Positions 32,612-33,927 of a DNA stretch of 33,927 bases are shown piece by piece. The position numbers and the translations under genes are program-made. Source of the stretch: Silicimonas sp. Lineage in GTDB: Bacteria > Pseudomonadota > Alphaproteobacteria > Rhodobacterales > Rhodobacteraceae. The stretch spans positions 1 through 33,927 of the forward strand of contig JAJEAC010000159.1 of the NCBI GenBank assembly GCA_022824315.1, in the 5' to 3' direction. Below the pieces are notes generated by a model. That model saw only the letters and a program-made list of their open reading frames with translations. It searched no databases and was not told the origin of the DNA. Within the stretch, counting starts at the first letter, position 1. Each line of letters starts with the position of its first letter.

Positions 32612-33318
32612 TGTCCTATCTGGAGATTGACCGCATCTCGGCGTTTTATGGAAAGGCGCAAGCGCTGACCGATATCTCGATCACGGTTCAACCTGGTGAA
32701 ATCGTAGCGGTTGTCGGTCCGAACGGCGCCGGTAAGTCCACGTTGCTGGACAGCATCATTGGACTAGTGAAAATTGAGGGTGATATCCGGCTGAGAGGCC
32801 ACAGGCTGAACGGTCGCCTCCCGTCGGAAATAGTGCGCAGCGGGGTAGGTTATGCACCCGAGCGGTTCAATCTCTTTCCCTATATGTCGGTGCGCGACAA
32901 TCTTCTGGTTGGCGCCTTCACCGCGCGCGAGGATATCGAGAGCAATTTGGAAATGGTACACAGGCTTTTCCCGCGTCTCCAGGAAAGGGAGAGGCAGGAG
33001 ACATCGACCCAGTCCGGGGGCGAAAGGCAGATGGTCTCGCTTGGGCGAGCCTTGATGACCAGCCCCGAGTTGCTTTTGGTCGACGAACCCACGATTGGCT
33101 TGGCACCGAAGATCTGTCTGGAGATCGCGGCGGTTATCCGTCAACTAAACAGGGAATACGGCCTGACGGTCGTGATAACCGAGCAAAACGCCAATTTTGC
33201 TCTATCGCTTGCCAGTCGAATTTATGTGATCGAGTCGGGTCAAATGAAGGCTTCGGGCACGGCAGGCGAACTGAGCAATGACAAGCGTTTTCTTGAGGCC
33301 TATTTCGGCAGTCATTGA
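32608..33318 (+). CDS. Liv-type ABC transporter ATPase, LivF-like
   Basis: The 236-residue ATPase reads MSYLEIDRISAFYGKAQALT then [18 protein letters not shown] (Walker A), GVGYAPERFNLFPYMSVRDN (Q-loop region in which Gln is replaced, as in many LivF proteins), TQSGGERQMVSLGRALMTSP (signature), LLLVDEPTIGLAP (Walker B) and VVITEQNANFAL (H-loop region with Gln instead of His, usual for LivF). It closes a complete five-gene importer (binding protein, two permeases, two ATPases). No terminator with a T-run was recognised after the stop. Beyond it the DNA belongs to a transposase relic. Confidence 0.93.
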   Translation: MMSYLEIDRISAFYGKAQALTDISITVQPGEIVAVVGPNGAGKSTLLDSIIGLVKIEGDIRLRGHRLNGRLPSEIVRSGVGYAPERFNLFPYMSVRDNLLVGAFTAREDIESNLEMVHRLFPRLQERERQETSTQSGGERQMVSLGRALMTSPELLLVDEPTIGLAPKICLEIAAVIRQLNREYGLTVVITEQNANFALSLASRIYVIESGQMKASGTAGELSNDKRFLEAYFGSH

Positions 33319-33392
33319 ACTTCCGCGATTGGCAAGGATCCTGAAGTGGCTCCGCAGCAATCTTCTCCGCGACCGGGTTCAACCCGGACTTG

Positions 33393-33927
33393 TTAAGGAT
33401 CGGGTTGCGAATCGAACGGAGCGTCGCCATTTCCAGATGCTTGGCGCACCCCCGTGCCGGAATCGACCCCACCGGGCCTGCCGTCCGGATGCGGGTTCCC
33501 GCCCCTCCGCCGGATCTTCAGTGCGCCGAAGGACGGAACGTGCAGCGCGTCGTCCCCGACCTTGACGCCGGAGACGACAGAGACGCTGTCGAAGAACGCC
33601 CTTCCCTTGAACCGCGGGACGCCCGGCGTCTCCCCGTTCTTCACGCGGCGAAAGAAGTGCCGGAAGGCTCCGTCGAGCCGCTTCAGCGTACCCCGCCGGA
33701 TGGCCGCCGGGCATTCCGCCATCTCCGGAAGGTCTCGGCGGCACTCCGTCAGCGCCTTGCACCGGTCGAAATGGGTCAGGCCCCTGCCGGTCTTCCTGCA
33801 GCAGTCGATCCGTTCCTCCAGGGCGGCGCTGCAGAGCCGGCGCCGGTCTTCCAGCGTCCGCTCGAGCCGCCGCCTGCTGCTGCGCGCCTGCGGCAGCAGG
33901 CGGCAGGCAACCTGCCTGTGCGTGGCG
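33393..33927 (-). pseudogene. Truncated TnpB (IS605 OrfB-type, RuvC-nuclease family) remnant, 5' end outside window
   Basis: On the minus strand from the right edge the frame reads LERTLEDRRRLCSAALEERI, DCCRKTGRGLTHFDRCKALT, IRRGTLKRLDGAFRHFFRRV and KNGETPGVPRFKGRAFFDSV, followed by ALKIRRRGGNPHPDGRP. This is the N-terminal REC/wedge part of TnpB proteins of IS200/IS605 and IS1341 type. After this the similarity ends, with a stop at 33393. The RuvC-like catalytic and zinc-ribbon domains are missing, so it cannot cut DNA. The start lies beyond the window. The truncation point is within 80 bp of the importer operon, marking the island boundary. Confidence 0.78.

Noticed and set aside
33373..33387. 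Palindrome CCGGGTTCAACCCGG after the importer operon
   Set aside because: It is a perfect short palindrome but a one-base centre leaves little loop and no T-run follows, so a terminator call is not supported; it may be chance in GC-rich DNA.

Overview
The window is high-GC bacterial DNA of alphaproteobacterial type, most likely Rhodobacteraceae-like. This rests on the DUF1523 membrane protein, the lolCE-lolD pair, parE and the general codon style. No rRNA, tRNA or CRISPR array was found. The taxonomic call is an inference from gene content.

Left part (1-16134): a mix of ordinary chromosomal genes and decayed mobile DNA. It begins with the 3' end of a ThuA-like gene. An orphan RelB/DinJ antitoxin, a secreted PQQ-type sugar dehydrogenase, a DAO-family FAD oxidoreductase with a P1/DmpA-type peptidase, a DUF1523 membrane protein and a cytoplasmic NMT1/TauA-like binding protein follow. 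Then come wrecks: an ISNCY-like transposase tail, a vapBC pair with a broken toxin, a Tn3 resolvase/transposase relic and a small HTH gene. Next are housekeeping genes parE (+) and lolD-lolC/E (-), a doubly inactivated tyrosine integrase and an unknown 182-residue protein.

Right part (16338-33318): one coherent catabolic island. A GntR/FCD regulator is divergent from three genes resembling N-methylglutamate synthase (mgsABC). A sarcosine-oxidase-like flavoenzyme is divergent from a long, tightly overlapped operon: a GmaS/PuuA/IpuC-type glutamine synthetase homologue, BMC-P and BMC-H shell proteins, an opine-dehydrogenase-like enzyme, a CoA-acylating aldehyde dehydrogenase, a BMC-T shell protein, a malate/lactate-dehydrogenase-like enzyme with an EutQ-like N-terminus, and a RidA protein. 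A complete five-gene Liv-type ABC importer follows. The same 17-bp palindrome (CTGTATACAGTATACAG and variants) sits on the predicted -10 element of the mgsABC, flavoenzyme/synthetase and ABC-importer promoters and next to the regulator's own start, so all these units look like one regulon.

Working model (inference): a small amine or amine-derived compound is imported and joined to glutamate by the synthetase. MgsABC rearranges or transfers it to an N-alkylglutamate, and the flavoenzyme dealkylates it to an aldehyde plus glutamate. The aldehyde is turned into an acyl-CoA inside a protein shell, with NAD recycled by the malate/lactate-type or opine-type dehydrogenase. None of the usual signature enzymes (EutBC, PduCDE, glycyl-radical enzymes), PduL or alcohol dehydrogenase is present. 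An N-alkylglutamate route coupled to a microcompartment is the main candidate for a new system. The right edge (33393-33927) carries a truncated TnpB (IS605 OrfB) remnant.
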